This document shows, piece by piece, positions 25,710-36,580 of a stretch of DNA of 64,000 nucleotides. Within the stretch, counting starts at the first letter, position 1; every line of letters begins with the position of its first letter. The notes under the pieces were generated by a model. It saw nothing but the letters and a program-made list of their open reading frames with translations. It had not been told where the DNA came from and searched no databases. This DNA is from Roseihalotalea indica. Lineage in GTDB: Bacteria; Bacteroidota; Bacteroidia; Cytophagales; Cyclobacteriaceae. Location of the stretch: the NCBI RefSeq assembly GCF_022458895.1, contig NZ_JAINFL010000001.1, forward strand, positions 496,001 to 560,000. Reading direction: 5' to 3'. Both the position numbers and the translations under genes were made by a program.

Positions 25710-27305
25710 ATGAGTAAACTTACCGAAGAAATTTCAAAGCGACGGACATTTGGGATTATCAGTCACCCGGATGCCGGAAAAACCACCCTTACCGAAAAGC
25801 TTTTGCTATTTGGTGGGGCTATACAGACGGCTGGTGCGGTAAAATCCAACAAAATAAACCGCCATGCCACCTCCGACTTTATGGAGATTGAGAAACAACG
25901 GGGTATCTCCGTAGCCACTTCCGTTATGGGTTTTATGTACCAGAACGGCGGCGAACCGGTGAAAATCAACCTGCTCGATACTCCTGGTCACCAGGATTTT
26001 GCCGAAGATACCTATCGTACCCTCACCGCAGTAGACAGCGTAGTGATGGTAATTGACTGCGTGAAAGGGGTGGAGATCCAGACCGAGAAACTGATGGAAG
26101 TTTGCCGCATGCGCAACACACCGGTAATTGCCTTCATCAACAAATTAGACCGGGAAGGGCGTGACCCATACGACCTGCTGGATGAGATTGAGGCAAAGTT
26201 AAATATCAAAGTGCGTCCCCTAAGCTGGCCCATCGGAATGGGAAAATCCTTTAAAGGAGTATATAGCCTTTACAACAAAAGCCTGTTTCTGTTTCAACCC
26301 AGCCAGCAGCGGTTGCACGATGAGGTAGTACAAATTGATGATATTCACAGTTCTCAGCTGGAAGAATACATTGGTGAATCCTTTGCCGAACAACTACGCG
26401 AAGACGAGGAGCTAATCACCGGTGTGTATCCTGAGTTTGATATGAAAGGATATCTGAACGGCGAGGTTGCTCCGGTATTCTTCGGAAGTGCGGTGAATAA
26501 TTTTGGCGTAAAGGAAATGCTCGATACTTTTGTGAAGATTGCTCCCCCTCCCAAAAGCCGGGAAACAGAAGAACGGGAGGTTACCCCCGCTGAAGAAAAA
26601 TTCACGGGCTTTGTCTTCAAAATTCACGCGAATATTGATCCCCGGCACCGCAACCGCATTGCCTTTGTCCGGGTTTGTTCGGGCAAGTTTGAGCGAAATA
26701 AGCCATACTACCACGTACGTCTTAAGAAAAACTTTAAATTCTCTAGTGTTACAGCCTTTATGGCGCAGGACAAAGAGATTATCGACGAAGCATTCCCCGG
26801 TGACATTGTCGGTTTGTATGATACCGGCAACATGAAGATCGGGGATACGCTCACCGAAGGTGAAGAGGGCACATTTAAGGGAATTCCCAGCTTCTCTCCG
26901 GAGATGTTCAAGGAGGTAGTCAACCAGGATGCCATGAAAACCAAGCAACTGGATAAAGGCCTTTCCCAACTGATGGACGAAGGTGTTGCCCAGTTATTTA
27001 CCTACGAGTTAGGCTCCCGGAAAGTGGTAGGCACGGTAGGAGCCCTACAGTTTGAAGTAATTCAGCACCGTCTGAAAAATGAATATGGCGCCAGTTGTAC
27101 GTTTCATCCATTGAATCTGTATAAGGCCTGCTGGATCAGTAGCGATGACCCGAAAAAGCTAAAGGAATTCATTGCCTCCAAAGAGCGGCATATTGCTAAG
27201 GATAAAGATGGCAAGTATGTCTTTATGGCTGAAACCAAAGCCTGGCTGCAAATGGTGCAAGACAACTTCCCGGATATTCAGGTGCATTTTACGTCGGAGT
27301 TCTGA
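25710..27305 (+). CDS. prfC: Peptide chain release factor 3
   Basis: This 531-residue translational GTPase recycles RF1/RF2 from the ribosome after termination. The G1 loop is [19 protein letters not shown], the switch region contains [22 protein letters not shown]3 is [16 protein letters not shown] and G4 is [10 protein letters not shown]. Domain II and the RF3 C-terminal domain ([30 protein letters not shown]) are complete, and the length is typical. It distinguishes itself from EF-G by size and the lack of domains IV/V. It appears to be a single-gene unit. Confidence 0.97.
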   Translation: MSKLTEEISKRRTFGIISHPDAGKTTLTEKLLLFGGAIQTAGAVKSNKINRHATSDFMEIEKQRGISVATSVMGFMYQNGGEPVKINLLDTPGHQDFAEDTYRTLTAVDSVVMVIDCVKGVEIQTEKLMEVCRMRNTPVIAFINKLDREGRDPYDLLDEIEAKLNIKVRPLSWPIGMGKSFKGVYSLYNKSLFLFQPSQQRLHDEVVQIDDIHSSQLEEYIGESFAEQLREDEELITGVYPEFDMKGYLNGEVAPVFFGSAVNNFGVKEMLDTFVKIAPPPKSRETEEREVTPAEEKFTGFVFKIHANIDPRHRNRIAFVRVCSGKFERNKPYYHVRLKKNFKFSSVTAFMAQDKEIIDEAFPGDIVGLYDTGNMKIGDTLTEGEEGTFKGIPSFSPEMFKEVVNQDAMKTKQLDKGLSQLMDEGVAQLFTYELGSRKVVGTVGALQFEVIQHRLKNEYGASCTFHPLNLYKACWISSDDPKKLKEFIASKERHIAKDKDGKYVFMAETKAWLQMVQDNFPDIQVHFTSEF

Positions 27306-27370
27306 TAAGGCGCTCGTCACCTAATTCCTGAGAAATCTGTATATTACGTATAGCATCAGGAAGAAGTGAC

Positions 27371-28495
27371 ATGCAAGAGCCTTCGTTAGATCACTGGACC
27401 TTCGTTTTTTTGTTTGCCGGTGCCCACGGTCTGTTTCTGGCTACCGTCCTTTTCTTTCAAAAGAAAGGTAATCTTCAGGCCAATCGGGTGCTGGCGGGCA
27501 TTATGCTGTTGTTCGGCATTACCATCTTTTACTACGTTGCTTTCTGGACCGGATATGTTGAGTTGCTCCCGCTATCTTTTCGTATAGTCCTCATTTTTCC
27601 TTTGCTCTTCGGTCCGTTGTTTCTGTTTTACTTTAATCTGTTACACCGGAAAAGGTTGGGCAGAAACGGGGCTTGGCATTTTTTACCCTTCTTTCTTTTT
27701 TTCCTCTCTAATATTCCCCGGTATCTGGGCTGGCAGTCGGCAGGGGTAGATTGGCTGTATGGCACTACCGCATATTATGGGCGGCTACTTCTCTTTAACG
27801 GGCAGACACTGGCATACGCAATATTCTTGTTATGGTATCTGAAAAAGCAGTATCAGCAATCTTCGTGGCCGTTATTTCAGTACCGATGGATGCAGACTGC
27901 GGCCTTTTGTTATGCCGGATTTGCCGTAAGTCTGGCTATGTACTATGTGTTGTATCTGACTATTGATTTTAATCTTGCCCACGACTATGCAGTTTCTCTT
28001 TTTATGGTAGTGTTTGTTTATATAGCCGGGTATGTGGGGTATCACCAGCCAGAAGCACTGATAGGAGTTCCGGTTGAAGAAAGAGTAGCCTCTAAATATG
28101 CGAGATCCGGCCTGACGATGACTGAAGCGACGTTCCATCTGAAGAACATCATTCGGTATATGAAGGAAAAGAATCCGTATCTGGATTGCGAGCTTACGTT
28201 AGACAAACTGGCTCAGCAGGTAAATCTTTCCAGGCACACGTTCTCTCAAATTATTAACGAAAACCTGCAACAGAATTTTGCTGATTTTATCAACCATTAT
28301 CGCATAGAAGAAGCTCAACGCTTATTGAGTGACCCAGAAAAGCAGCATGAGAAAATACTGTCTATTGCCTACGATGCCGGGTTTCGGAACAAAGCTTCTT
28401 TCTACAACGCCTTTAACAAGCATGTGGGGCAATCTCCAACCCAATACCGCAAACAGGCTCTGGCCAGATCAGACCAAAAGCGTAAAATGGCCTGA
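27371..28495 (+). CDS. Membrane-anchored AraC-family transcription regulator
   Basis: This 374-residue protein has about seven hydrophobic helices in residues 8-220 (FVFLFAGAHGLFLATVLFF at the start) and a C-terminal AraC DNA-binding domain at about 262-368. The first helix-turn-helix is LTLDKLAQQVNLSRHTFSQI and the second lies around ILSIAYDAGFRNKASFYNAF with SPTQYRKQ. This fusion is frequent in Bacteroidota and suggests a regulator that senses at or in the inner membrane. Immediately downstream (82 bases) are two DUF1579-like genes in the same direction that could be targets, but no operator can be read. Confidence 0.9.
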   Translation: MQEPSLDHWTFVFLFAGAHGLFLATVLFFQKKGNLQANRVLAGIMLLFGITIFYYVAFWTGYVELLPLSFRIVLIFPLLFGPLFLFYFNLLHRKRLGRNGAWHFLPFFLFFLSNIPRYLGWQSAGVDWLYGTTAYYGRLLLFNGQTLAYAIFLLWYLKKQYQQSSWPLFQYRWMQTAAFCYAGFAVSLAMYYVLYLTIDFNLAHDYAVSLFMVVFVYIAGYVGYHQPEALIGVPVEERVASKYARSGLTMTEATFHLKNIIRYMKEKNPYLDCELTLDKLAQQVNLSRHTFSQIINENLQQNFADFINHYRIEEAQRLLSDPEKQHEKILSIAYDAGFRNKASFYNAFNKHVGQSPTQYRKQALARSDQKRKMA

Positions 28496-28576
28496 ATTTC
28501 CAGTCTAATCTTATCGGATTAACCCGCTATCTAGCCAAAAAAGCCCAAGTTGGAGCATTAACAATATCCGATACTT

Positions 28577-29095
28577 ATGTTATTGATCCTAAAACTCGCG
28601 CTGGCTTGGCGATTGTTCTTGCCACCACCTGATTCATCCACACTGGATCCTGAAACCCTGTTTGATTTCTGGATAGGCGAATGGGACCTTACCTGGAAAG
28701 ATGCGGAAGGCAACACCCAGAAAGGCAATAATCGTATTGTCAAGGTTCTGGACGACCAGGTAATTCAGGAAAATTTTGAAGCGTTTTCTTCTTCGGCAGA
28801 AGCATCACCCTTGAAAGGGATGAGCTTGTCGGTATATAACCCACAGACAGAACGCTGGCATCAGGCCTGGACCGATAACCAGGGAGGGTATTTTAACTTC
28901 ATCGGCAAGGTTGAAGGGAAGCAGCGCATCTTTTTTACTACCATCACAAATCAGGATGGGGAGGCAATCCATTTACGCATGGTGTTTCGGGACATTACCA
29001 AAAACAGTTTCATCTGGAACTGGGAGTCATCAAGAGATGAGGGAGGTACCTGGAAACTTAACTGGCAAATTCACTATCAACGTCGTAATTCATAA
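28577..29095 (+). CDS. DUF1579-like protein, first of a tandem pair
   Basis: This 172-residue protein has a short hydrophobic start (MLLILKLALAWRLFLPPP) that could be a weak signal or anchor. It then has the pattern FDFWIGEWDLTWKDAEGNTQKGNNRI, a buried GMSLSVYNPQTERWHQAWTDNQGGYFNFIGK, and a Trp-rich end (FIWNWESSRDEGGTWKLNWQIHY). This is the layout of DUF1579 and related ligand-pocket beta-barrels: WxGxW near the start, and W near RWHQxW. The next gene, three bases on, encodes a paralogue. Function unknown. Confidence 0.75.
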   Translation: MLLILKLALAWRLFLPPPDSSTLDPETLFDFWIGEWDLTWKDAEGNTQKGNNRIVKVLDDQVIQENFEAFSSSAEASPLKGMSLSVYNPQTERWHQAWTDNQGGYFNFIGKVEGKQRIFFTTITNQDGEAIHLRMVFRDITKNSFIWNWESSRDEGGTWKLNWQIHYQRRNS

Positions 29096-29098
29096 GCC

Positions 29099-29575
29099 AT
29101 GATCCTTGTCTCATTCATATTTCCGCTTACTATGTCCCATAATTCTTCACCCCTATCTGCCTCCTGGTTAGGTGAGTGGCAAGTGCTTTGGAAAGGTACG
29201 TTGGGAGAACAGTTTGTTGGAAATAGTAGGCTATCGCGCCCTTTAAATAATGCGTTGCTGAAAGAGGAAATTGAGGCCTTTCGCCCGGATGTATGGAGTG
29301 GATGCAAGGGAACAACGCTGGCCAAATTTAACATGCATACGAAAACTTGGCATTATGCCTATCAGGATAACCGAGGTGAATACTGCGACTTTATCGGACA
29401 ATACCAGGGGCGGATGTTTTCAATGAATTATGTAAATGCCTTAGGCGGGCAAATAAAGCAGCGCATGGTGGTGCAATCGGTCCACACTCATACTATTCGC
29501 TGGGATTGCGAGAGGTACGAAGCAGTGACTGATCGCTGGCATAAAGTGTGGGAGGTTAAGTATTGGCGGCAGTAA
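29099..29575 (+). CDS. DUF1579-like protein, second of a tandem pair
   Basis: This 158-residue protein (or 147 residues from the ATG at 29132) aligns along its length with the preceding gene product. Shared blocks are WLGEWQVLWKGTLGEQFVGNSR, the middle KFNMHTKTWHYAYQDNRGEYCDFIGQY and the end DRWHKVWEVKYW, with clear divergence elsewhere. The pair arose by an old duplication and is co-transcribed. A hairpin terminator lies 26 bases after the stop. No catalytic motif is visible; a small-molecule-binding barrel is a guess from the DUF1579 resemblance. Confidence 0.75.
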   Translation: MILVSFIFPLTMSHNSSPLSASWLGEWQVLWKGTLGEQFVGNSRLSRPLNNALLKEEIEAFRPDVWSGCKGTTLAKFNMHTKTWHYAYQDNRGEYCDFIGQYQGRMFSMNYVNALGGQIKQRMVVQSVHTHTIRWDCERYEAVTDRWHKVWEVKYWRQ

Positions 29576-29601
29576 GTCCTTTTATTTTCTGGTGATTGAG
29601 C

Positions 29602-29640
29602 AGAACATTTTGTCTTTTGATAAAATGTTCTTTTTATTTT
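29602..29640 (+). terminator. Intrinsic terminator
   Basis: AGAACATTTT (29602-29611) and AAAATGTTCT (29622-29631) form a ten-pair stem with a ten-base loop, followed by a T-rich tail. It ends the AraC/DUF1579 region and rules out the upstream start at 29596 for the next gene. Confidence 0.85.
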
Positions 29641-29646
29641 AGGCGT

Positions 29647-30351
29647 ATGAGTTACAAGCCCTCAATTTTATATGAAGACAATCACCTGTTAGTGATCAAC
29701 AAGCCGGCTGGTTGGCTGGTGCAGGGCGACCGTACCGGTGATCAGCCCCTGGTTGATTGGGGGAAAGATTATTTGAAAAAGAAGTATAATAAGCCCGGTC
29801 AGGTATTCCTGGGAGTCGTGCACCGGCTGGACCGTCCGGTAAGTGGAGTGGTGGTTTTTGCTCGCACTTCTAAAGCCCTACCTCGTATGAATCAGATATT
29901 TAAATCGCGGGAGGTGAAAAAAACGTATTGGGCCTTGGTGCAATCCGCCCCTCCTCAACCTGAGGGAAAACTGGTGCACTGGCTGCTTAAAGACAGTGCA
30001 AAAAATAAAACAAAGGCTTACACGACTGAAAAAACAGAAGCGAAGCGATCAGAGCTAACGTACCGGCTGCTATCGCGGCAAGCGAATACTTACCTGCTGG
30101 AGGTAAACCCGCTCACCGGGCGTCCCCATCAGATCCGGGTGCAATTAGCTGCTATGGGATGCCCAATTATTGGAGATGTAAAATATGGGTTTAGTGAGCC
30201 TACAACTGATGCCAGCATTGGACTACACGCCCGTAGTTTGTCTTTTGTTCACCCTGTACGGCGCGAGCCAGTTACCTTTCAGGCTTCCGTTCCTGAATTA
30301 CCGCTCTGGCAACCCTTTGCAGCACCATCAGAAACAACCCGTAACTATTGA
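29647..30351 (+). CDS. RluA-family RNA pseudouridine synthase
   Basis: The start at 29647 (234 residues) is chosen because the longer frame from 29596 would begin within the terminator hairpin. The product opens with ILYEDNHLLVINKPAGWLVQ, a hallmark of the RluA family, and carries the catalytic aspartate Asp62 in VHRLDRPVSGVVVFARTSKA. Further motifs are KTYWALV and GRPHQIRVQLAAMGCPIIGDVKYG. It isomerises uridine in rRNA or tRNA. No S4 domain is present, so the target is not predictable. The next gene begins after six bases, indicating co-transcription. Confidence 0.92.
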   Translation: MSYKPSILYEDNHLLVINKPAGWLVQGDRTGDQPLVDWGKDYLKKKYNKPGQVFLGVVHRLDRPVSGVVVFARTSKALPRMNQIFKSREVKKTYWALVQSAPPQPEGKLVHWLLKDSAKNKTKAYTTEKTEAKRSELTYRLLSRQANTYLLEVNPLTGRPHQIRVQLAAMGCPIIGDVKYGFSEPTTDASIGLHARSLSFVHPVRREPVTFQASVPELPLWQPFAAPSETTRNY

Positions 30352-30357
30352 AAGTCT

Positions 30358-30681
30358 ATGAGCTGGATACAAAAATTAAAAGAGCGGTGGGGGGTTAGCA
30401 ATGGGTGGCAGGTGCTGTTAATCTTGCTGACTTTTGCCTGCACGGGCTTTTCGGTGCTTTATCTTAAAGAGCCTTTATACAAACTGGCTGGTATTACTCC
30501 CGAAACTTCTCCCTGGATTCGCATTCCATTCTATATCTTAACCATTCTCCCGGCTTACCAGGTGCTTCTGTTGGCATATGGTTTTGTTTTTGGGCAGTTT
30601 CGATTCTTCTGGAATTTTGAGAAGAAAATGTTCGGGCGTTTTCGATTTAAAAAAGCGGCATCTCGCACTGATGTTAAATAA
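30358..30681 (+). CDS. Small two-helix membrane protein
   Basis: This 107-residue protein starts with an amphipathic KLKERWGVSNGWQV, followed by two hydrophobic helices (about 18-38 and 55-80) and a basic C-terminus (KKMFGRFRFKKAASRTD). It resembles a Bacteroidota-specific uncharacterised family (I believe DUF6787), commonly found next to housekeeping genes. The topology would place both ends in the cytoplasm. It lies six bases after the pseudouridine synthase and is terminated by the hairpin at 30683. No function can be proposed from sequence. Confidence 0.75.
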   Translation: MSWIQKLKERWGVSNGWQVLLILLTFACTGFSVLYLKEPLYKLAGITPETSPWIRIPFYILTILPAYQVLLLAYGFVFGQFRFFWNFEKKMFGRFRFKKAASRTDVK

Positions 30682-30682
30682 A

Positions 30683-30708
30683 AAAGGCAAACGAAACCGT
30701 TTGCCTTT
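30683..30708. terminator. Bidirectional terminator between convergent operons
   Basis: AAAGGCAAACG (30683-30693) pairs perfectly with CGTTTGCCTTT (30698-30708) around a four-base loop. A-run and T-run at the two ends let it stop transcripts from both the rightward rluA-type operon and the leftward atpD-atpC operon. Confidence 0.9.
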
Positions 30709-30733
30709 CTCTGAATGATATTACAGTAATTAG

Positions 30734-30979
30734 CTATTCAATAACTCGCTCAGCCAGCACTGTAATGTTATTATTAAGCACTTCCACTACTCCACCATCT
30801 ACTGTAACGGCGCCTTCACCGGCACTGCCCCGGTATTTGATCTCTCCTTTTCCCAGAGAGCTTACGAGTGGTGCATGGTTGCGTAGTACCTGAAAAGATC
30901 CATCGCTGCCCGGAAAAGTAGCCGATTCAACTTCACCTTCAAAAACCTGCTTATCAGGAGTAATAATCGTTAACTGCAT
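30734..30979 (-). CDS. atpC: F1-ATPase epsilon subunit
   Basis: This 81-residue protein is the N-terminal beta-sandwich of F1 epsilon (MQLTIITPDKQVFEGEVESATFPGSDGSFQVLRNHAPLVSSLGKGEI). The C-terminal helical domain of longer epsilon subunits is missing, as is usual in Bacteroidota. It belongs to the central stalk, coupling rotation of the c-ring to beta. It lies 85 bases after atpD in the same direction and ends before a bidirectional terminator. Confidence 0.95.
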   Translation of the reverse strand: MQLTIITPDKQVFEGEVESATFPGSDGSFQVLRNHAPLVSSLGKGEIKYRGSAGEGAVTVDGGVVEVLNNNITVLAERVIE

Positions 30980-31064
30980 GAATTTGGGTATTGGAGTTTA
31001 GGGGTCGGGTGTTAGAGAGGGGGTTTATAATAAAACCTAATCTCCAACACCTAATACCTAATGT

Positions 31065-32579
<1,515 letters not shown>

Positions 32580-32612
32580 TTATTAAATAATGTGCGATGT
32601 ATAAAGCGGTTG

Positions 32613-32643
32613 CAAAAATAGGGCATCCAAATTTGTATTGCAA
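32613..32643 (-). promoter_or_regulatory. Bacteroidota-type promoter for atpD-atpC
   Basis: On the minus strand TTG (32643-32641) is followed after 20 bases by TATTTTTG (32620-32613), matching the -33/-7 consensus. The -7 box ends 42 bases before the atpD ATG. Confidence 0.65.
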
Positions 32644-32666
32644 TGATTTATAGGGAGAAATGAAGT

Positions 32667-34694
32667 TTACTCTACCCGGAATTTCTGAGTGAACAGCGCC
32701 TGACTACCAAAGCAACGAACAACATACACCGACTGCGTTGAAGCGTTCAGTGGAAAATGAAAGGTGGGGTTTTCTTCATCAGCTACAAATGACGACTCTA
32801 TGACGACATTGCCCAGCACATCAGATACCTGAACCCAATACTGATCGTCCGGCAAATGCTGGGTAAAAAGCCGGAGCGTAGCAGTAGATGCATCAGCATG
32901 AACGCGTAAATCGCTGTCACTGGTCAGAGGCACCGCTATAATATCAGAGTATTCGTAAGAATCATCAAAATCTACCAGACGCAGGCGGTAGTATAAAGTA
33001 CCTGATAGTCGATTTGTCACTCCTTCATCAATATAAAAGTAATTGCGAAGGCTATTGGAAGTTCCGGCTGCCTGATTTTGCGCAATTTCCTCGAAGATGA
33101 AACCATCGGTGCTGCGCTCAATACCGAAGAAGTGGGCATTAATCTCAGAGGCGGTAGTCCACGCAAGGCGAACGCTGGGTTTCTCTAACTGAGCCGAAAA
33201 ATCAGTTAGTGTAATGGGTAGGGGCTCCTCGTCATCACTGACAGTCCAGGTAGAAAATCCGGTAACCTCATTGGCATTTACCGTAACTGACCGAAAATCG
33301 TTGACACTACTAATAGCCTGACTTTGGGTAACAGGCTCCCATTCTTCTGAACCTTCAGGCTGACGCCAGACTACGACCGACGCCTGGTCATTTCCTTCTA
33401 ACCTGTTATCGAAAACAGTAGACCAGGAAAACGTTAACCCTCGCCCCGAGGGAGCCTGGTTAGCATTGATGATCCAGCGTGACTTAATGGACTGACTGCC
33501 ATTATTCTCTACAATGCCCTGATCTCCGCTAATGCGCTGAATAACAAGTCCGCTTAGCGCATTGGATGCCCCGCCTCCTAAAATGCTCACTCCTAGTATG
33601 TTGAGGGTCTGCCCGCTAGCTAAGCTGCGAGGGGTGGTTGCAAAGCTGCCGATTAAGAGCCCATTACTTTCATTGGTGGTCTGAATATTATCACCGAGCG
33701 TAACCTGCGCATCTTCACCTGTTTCAATATTTCCGGCAGTAAGCGACAGGCTATTCGGTACTAACAGGTTTCCGGTAACCAGCAAGGTGTTATTGTTAGC
33801 ATCAGGAATATTTATTTCTAAAGTATCTATCTGCGGTTGCCCATCGGGAATGTCTAGTACTAAGGGTTTGTTGATGGTTAATGACGGATACGTATTTTCG
33901 CTATCAATCAATCTCAATAAGTCATTTGAGTTTAAGAGATCAGCCACCATTTGTAGATCATTAACTCCACCAGCAGCAATGGGGCTGTCGCCATCAATAC
34001 TCAACGATGAATAATCACCTTGAAAACCAATCACCCCCCCTTCCGTATCTGCACCAGAGTTAAGCCAGGGTGAATAATCAACGGCACCACTTTGTTGACT
34101 TGTCACGTCTGATTGTTCCTGGCTACCCCACCAGTTGAAGGAAGCGTCAACAATAGCCGTGCTGTTATTTTGAATGGCAGCCGTAGTATTATTAGCAAGA
34201 TTATTATTAGTCAGGGTGAGTCCGGTAGCGGTGCTTTCGGCTAAAATGCCAACCTCAGCGCCAGTAATGGTCGCATTGCGAACAGTCACATCCGTGCCGC
34301 TAATGACCAATCCGGAAGCAACCCGTTGGTCACCGTCTATTGTAAGGTTATTGATTTGTACTTCCGGGGAAGTAACAGAGATAAAAGCCATTGGATTTCC
34401 ACCCGCAGGAACCATTTGTACTGCTCCGGTTCCAGTACCTTTTAGGCTAATAGATTTATTAATGGTAAAGGGAATTTCATTATACAGTGCAGAAGCTATT
34501 TCAATAGTGTCACCATCGCCAACCGCTACATTTTCCACTGCATATTTAATTGTAGCCCAGGGCGCGGTTATGCCATCGTTGCCATTGTTACCTAAGGGGG
34601 GAGGGCTAACAAAGTAAGTATCTTGTGCTAAGGCTTGATAACAGGAAAGAAAGCAGAAAAATAGCCCAAAAGTAAAAAGTAACAGTTTCTTCAT
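32667..34694 (-). CDS. Secreted beta-helix protein with T9SS sorting domain
   Basis: This 675-residue protein has a signal peptide (MKKLLLFTFGLFFCFLSC..ALAQ) and a right-handed parallel beta-helix region at about 25-200. The helix part begins DTYFVSPPPLGNNGNDGITAPWATIKYAVE, as in polysaccharide-lyase-like proteins, and includes the SFNWWGS turn. A fibronectin-like segment follows (ITLTDFSAQLEKPSVRLAWTTASEINAHFFGIERSTDG, about 515-590). The last 80 residues resemble a T9SS C-terminal signal (QYWVQVSDVLGNVVIESSF ... YVVRCFGSQALFTQKFRVE). Beta-helix proteins of this type bind or cleave polysaccharides, but no catalytic residues are evident. It is a single gene upstream of atpD in the same direction. 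Confidence 0.85.
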   Translation of the reverse strand: MKKLLLFTFGLFFCFLSCYQALAQDTYFVSPPPLGNNGNDGITAPWATIKYAVENVAVGDGDTIEIASALYNEIPFTINKSISLKGTGTGAVQMVPAGGNPMAFISVTSPEVQINNLTIDGDQRVASGLVISGTDVTVRNATITGAEVGILAESTATGLTLTNNNLANNTTAAIQNNSTAIVDASFNWWGSQEQSDVTSQQSGAVDYSPWLNSGADTEGGVIGFQGDYSSLSIDGDSPIAAGGVNDLQMVADLLNSNDLLRLIDSENTYPSLTINKPLVLDIPDGQPQIDTLEINIPDANNNTLLVTGNLLVPNSLSLTAGNIETGEDAQVTLGDNIQTTNESNGLLIGSFATTPRSLASGQTLNILGVSILGGGASNALSGLVIQRISGDQGIVENNGSQSIKSRWIINANQAPSGRGLTFSWSTVFDNRLEGNDQASVVVWRQPEGSEEWEPVTQSQAISSVNDFRSVTVNANEVTGFSTWTVSDDEEPLPITLTDFSAQLEKPSVRLAWTTASEINAHFFGIERSTDGFIFEEIAQNQAAGTSNSLRNYFYIDEGVTNRLSGTLYYRLRLVDFDDSYEYSDIIAVPLTSDSDLRVHADASTATLRLFTQHLPDDQYWVQVSDVLGNVVIESSFVADEENPTFHFPLNASTQSVYVVRCFGSQALFTQKFRVE

Positions 34695-35200
34695 AGTGGT
34701 TGCAATCGTAATGTCTCGTTTTGTGGTAGTTCAGGGAAGCCTGTGTGGCAAGCTAATTTCTTAAAAAAAACAGAAACTACCTCCTATCCACAAGAAAAGT
34801 CATTTTATAGCAAAATGTTAACGTGAGAGAGTATGCATTGCTTTTATGCACTGTGTATGGGCAAGTATAGCTCAGTGATACAAATTGCATGGTAACCGAC
34901 AGCGGAGGTATGGTACGTATTTTCTGGCTTAAGTTATAAAAGATGAGTGTAGGTTGAACAGAGACAGAAGCAAGTTATCATTATTATCCCTTTTTGGTAT
35001 TACCCACGAGTTGCCGTAAATTTGCGAAATCAGCCTTAAGAAATAGGTAAAGCTAAAAAGCAGGCGGGCTAATTCTTTATCGTAGAAACTTCTGAGAGGG
35101 CTGTTTATGTTACAGGAGAAACTACGTATTTGGATTATTCACCTCACTGAGTGATCAGAAAAGTCCAATCAGTAGCTGTATAGCTGGCAACAACGAAACA
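34695..35200. other. Gene-free divergent regulatory region
   Basis: This stretch separates the leftward beta-helix gene from the rightward haloperoxidase gene. It contains a good rightward promoter (34995-35025) and a leader of about 170 bases before the first start codon. I see no conserved RNA, no terminator and no gene in the remainder. Confidence 0.55.
34995..35025 (+). promoter_or_regulatory. Bacteroidota-type promoter for the haloperoxidase-like gene
   Basis: TTG (34995-34997), a 20-base spacer and TAAATTTG (35018-35025) match the -33/-7 consensus. It implies a 5' leader of roughly 165-190 bases. Confidence 0.6.
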
Positions 35201-36580
35201 ATGGGATTCAAATCTTTTGGCAACATGCAACACATAAACTACCCCGCAACCCGATTGATCGTATTATTGATGGGCTTTACTTTACTGGCCTGTCAGAAAA
35301 AGGTAGATGAAAACTTTGTGGCTGATGATCCGGAATATATTCACCAGTCAATGCAAAAGCTGACGGATGTTATTGTGTATGATATCTTTTCACCGCCGGT
35401 GGCCAGCCGTATTTACTCGTACCCCAGCGTTGCCGCCTACGAAGTACTAATCCACGATCACCCCGAATACCAATCGTTTGCCGGACAATTAACCGGGCTT
35501 GAGCCCGTGCCTGAGCCAACGCCCGATCAGCCAATCTCTTTTCCCTTAGCCAGTGTGCACGCTTTTCTTACGGTAGGCAAGGCCTTTATCTTTTCAGAAG
35601 AAAGAATTAACGAATATCAGCGAGATCTGTATCATTCTTTTGAAGAAGCTTTCCCGGAAGAGATGTACGAAAACTCGCTAACCTACGGCGAGCAGGTAGC
35701 CAAGCATATTCTGGAATGGTCAAGCCATGATAACTATAAAGAATCCCGTTCTTTTCCCAAGTTCACCGTAAATGATGCCCCAGGCCGCTGGCAACCCACT
35801 CCGCCCGACTACATGGATGGTATAGAACCTCACTGGAGCAGTATCCGCCCCTTTGTTATCGATTCTGCCGGGCAGTTTCCCCCAGCTAAACCTACCCCCT
35901 TTTCATTGGATGAGGGAAGTGATTTTTATAAGGAAACTATGGAGGTGTACGAAACCGGAGTGAACCTGGATGAAGAGCAGGCAGAAATTGCCAGTTTCTG
36001 GGATTGTAACCCGTATGTATCGCACCACCAGGGACATGTGATGTTTGCCACCAAAAAAATCACCCCTGGGGGGCACTGGATTGGTATTGCTAAAATTGCT
36101 GCCCGAGAGGCCAATGCCGATATGATGAAAACCATTGAAGCTTATGCCCTGACCTCTCTGGCTCTGTTTGATGGTTTCATCAGTTGCTGGGATGAAAAAT
36201 ACCGCAGCAACCTGATCCGGCCAGAAACGGTTATTAACCAGCACATCGACGAAGATTGGATGCCGTTGCTTCAGACCCCGCCCTTTCCAGAATACACCAG
36301 CGGGCACAGTGTTATTTCATCTTCGGCTGCGGTTACTTTAACCCACCTCTACGGAGAACCCTTTCATTTTGTAGATTCAACCGAAGTGGCCTATGGTATA
36401 CCGCCGCGAGAGTTTAACTCCTTTATAGAAGCATCAGAAGAGGCTGCTATTAGCCGCCTTTATGGAGGTATCCACTATATGCCAGCCATTAAGCAGGGAA
36501 TTATGCAGGGGCGCAAAGTGGGTAACTTTGTGGTGAGCACTATAAAAACTCGCAAAAAAGGTCAGGTAGCTAACAAATAG
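35201..36580 (+). CDS. Vanadium-dependent haloperoxidase/PAP2-type lipoprotein
   Basis: This 459-residue lipoprotein has lipobox TLLAC (Cys31); Met9 at 35225 would give a more usual signal length. The C-terminal half has the three PAP2/vanadate-site blocks: KYRSNLIRPE (K-x6-RP), YTSGHSVISSSAAV (the SGH block) and SRLYGGIHY (SR-x5-H). Homologues include vanadium haloperoxidases, which oxidise halides with peroxide, and acid phosphatases with the same fold; sequence alone does not decide. The residue four after the final His, often Asp in this motif, is Ala (HYMPA). It lies just upstream of a SusC/SusD operon but has its own promoter. The location is periplasmic or at the surface. Confidence 0.85.
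   Translation: MGFKSFGNMQHINYPATRLIVLLMGFTLLACQKKVDENFVADDPEYIHQSMQKLTDVIVYDIFSPPVASRIYSYPSVAAYEVLIHDHPEYQSFAGQLTGLEPVPEPTPDQPISFPLASVHAFLTVGKAFIFSEERINEYQRDLYHSFEEAFPEEMYENSLTYGEQVAKHILEWSSHDNYKESRSFPKFTVNDAPGRWQPTPPDYMDGIEPHWSSIRPFVIDSAGQFPPAKPTPFSLDEGSDFYKETMEVYETGVNLDEEQAEIASFWDCNPYVSHHQGHVMFATKKITPGGHWIGIAKIAAREANADMMKTIEAYALTSLALFDGFISCWDEKYRSNLIRPETVINQHIDEDWMPLLQTPPFPEYTSGHSVISSSAAVTLTHLYGEPFHFVDSTEVAYGIPPREFNSFIEASEEAAISRLYGGIHYMPAIKQGIMQGRKVGNFVVSTIKTRKKGQVANK

Noticed and set aside
26412..26969. A 185-codon reverse-strand frame within the release factor 3 gene
   Set aside because: It is fully antisense to conserved prfC, has no signal, domain or motif, and is explained by codon bias of prfC.
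34174..34617. A 147-codon frame opposite the beta-helix gene
   Set aside because: The low-complexity Val/Ala/Pro composition mirrors the repeat coding on the other strand; the beta-helix frame has a signal peptide and sorting domain.
34861..34905. A tRNA-like stretch (TATAGCTCAGTGATA) resembling a D-arm
   Set aside because: There is no T-arm, no paired acceptor ends and no anticodon stem at the right distance.
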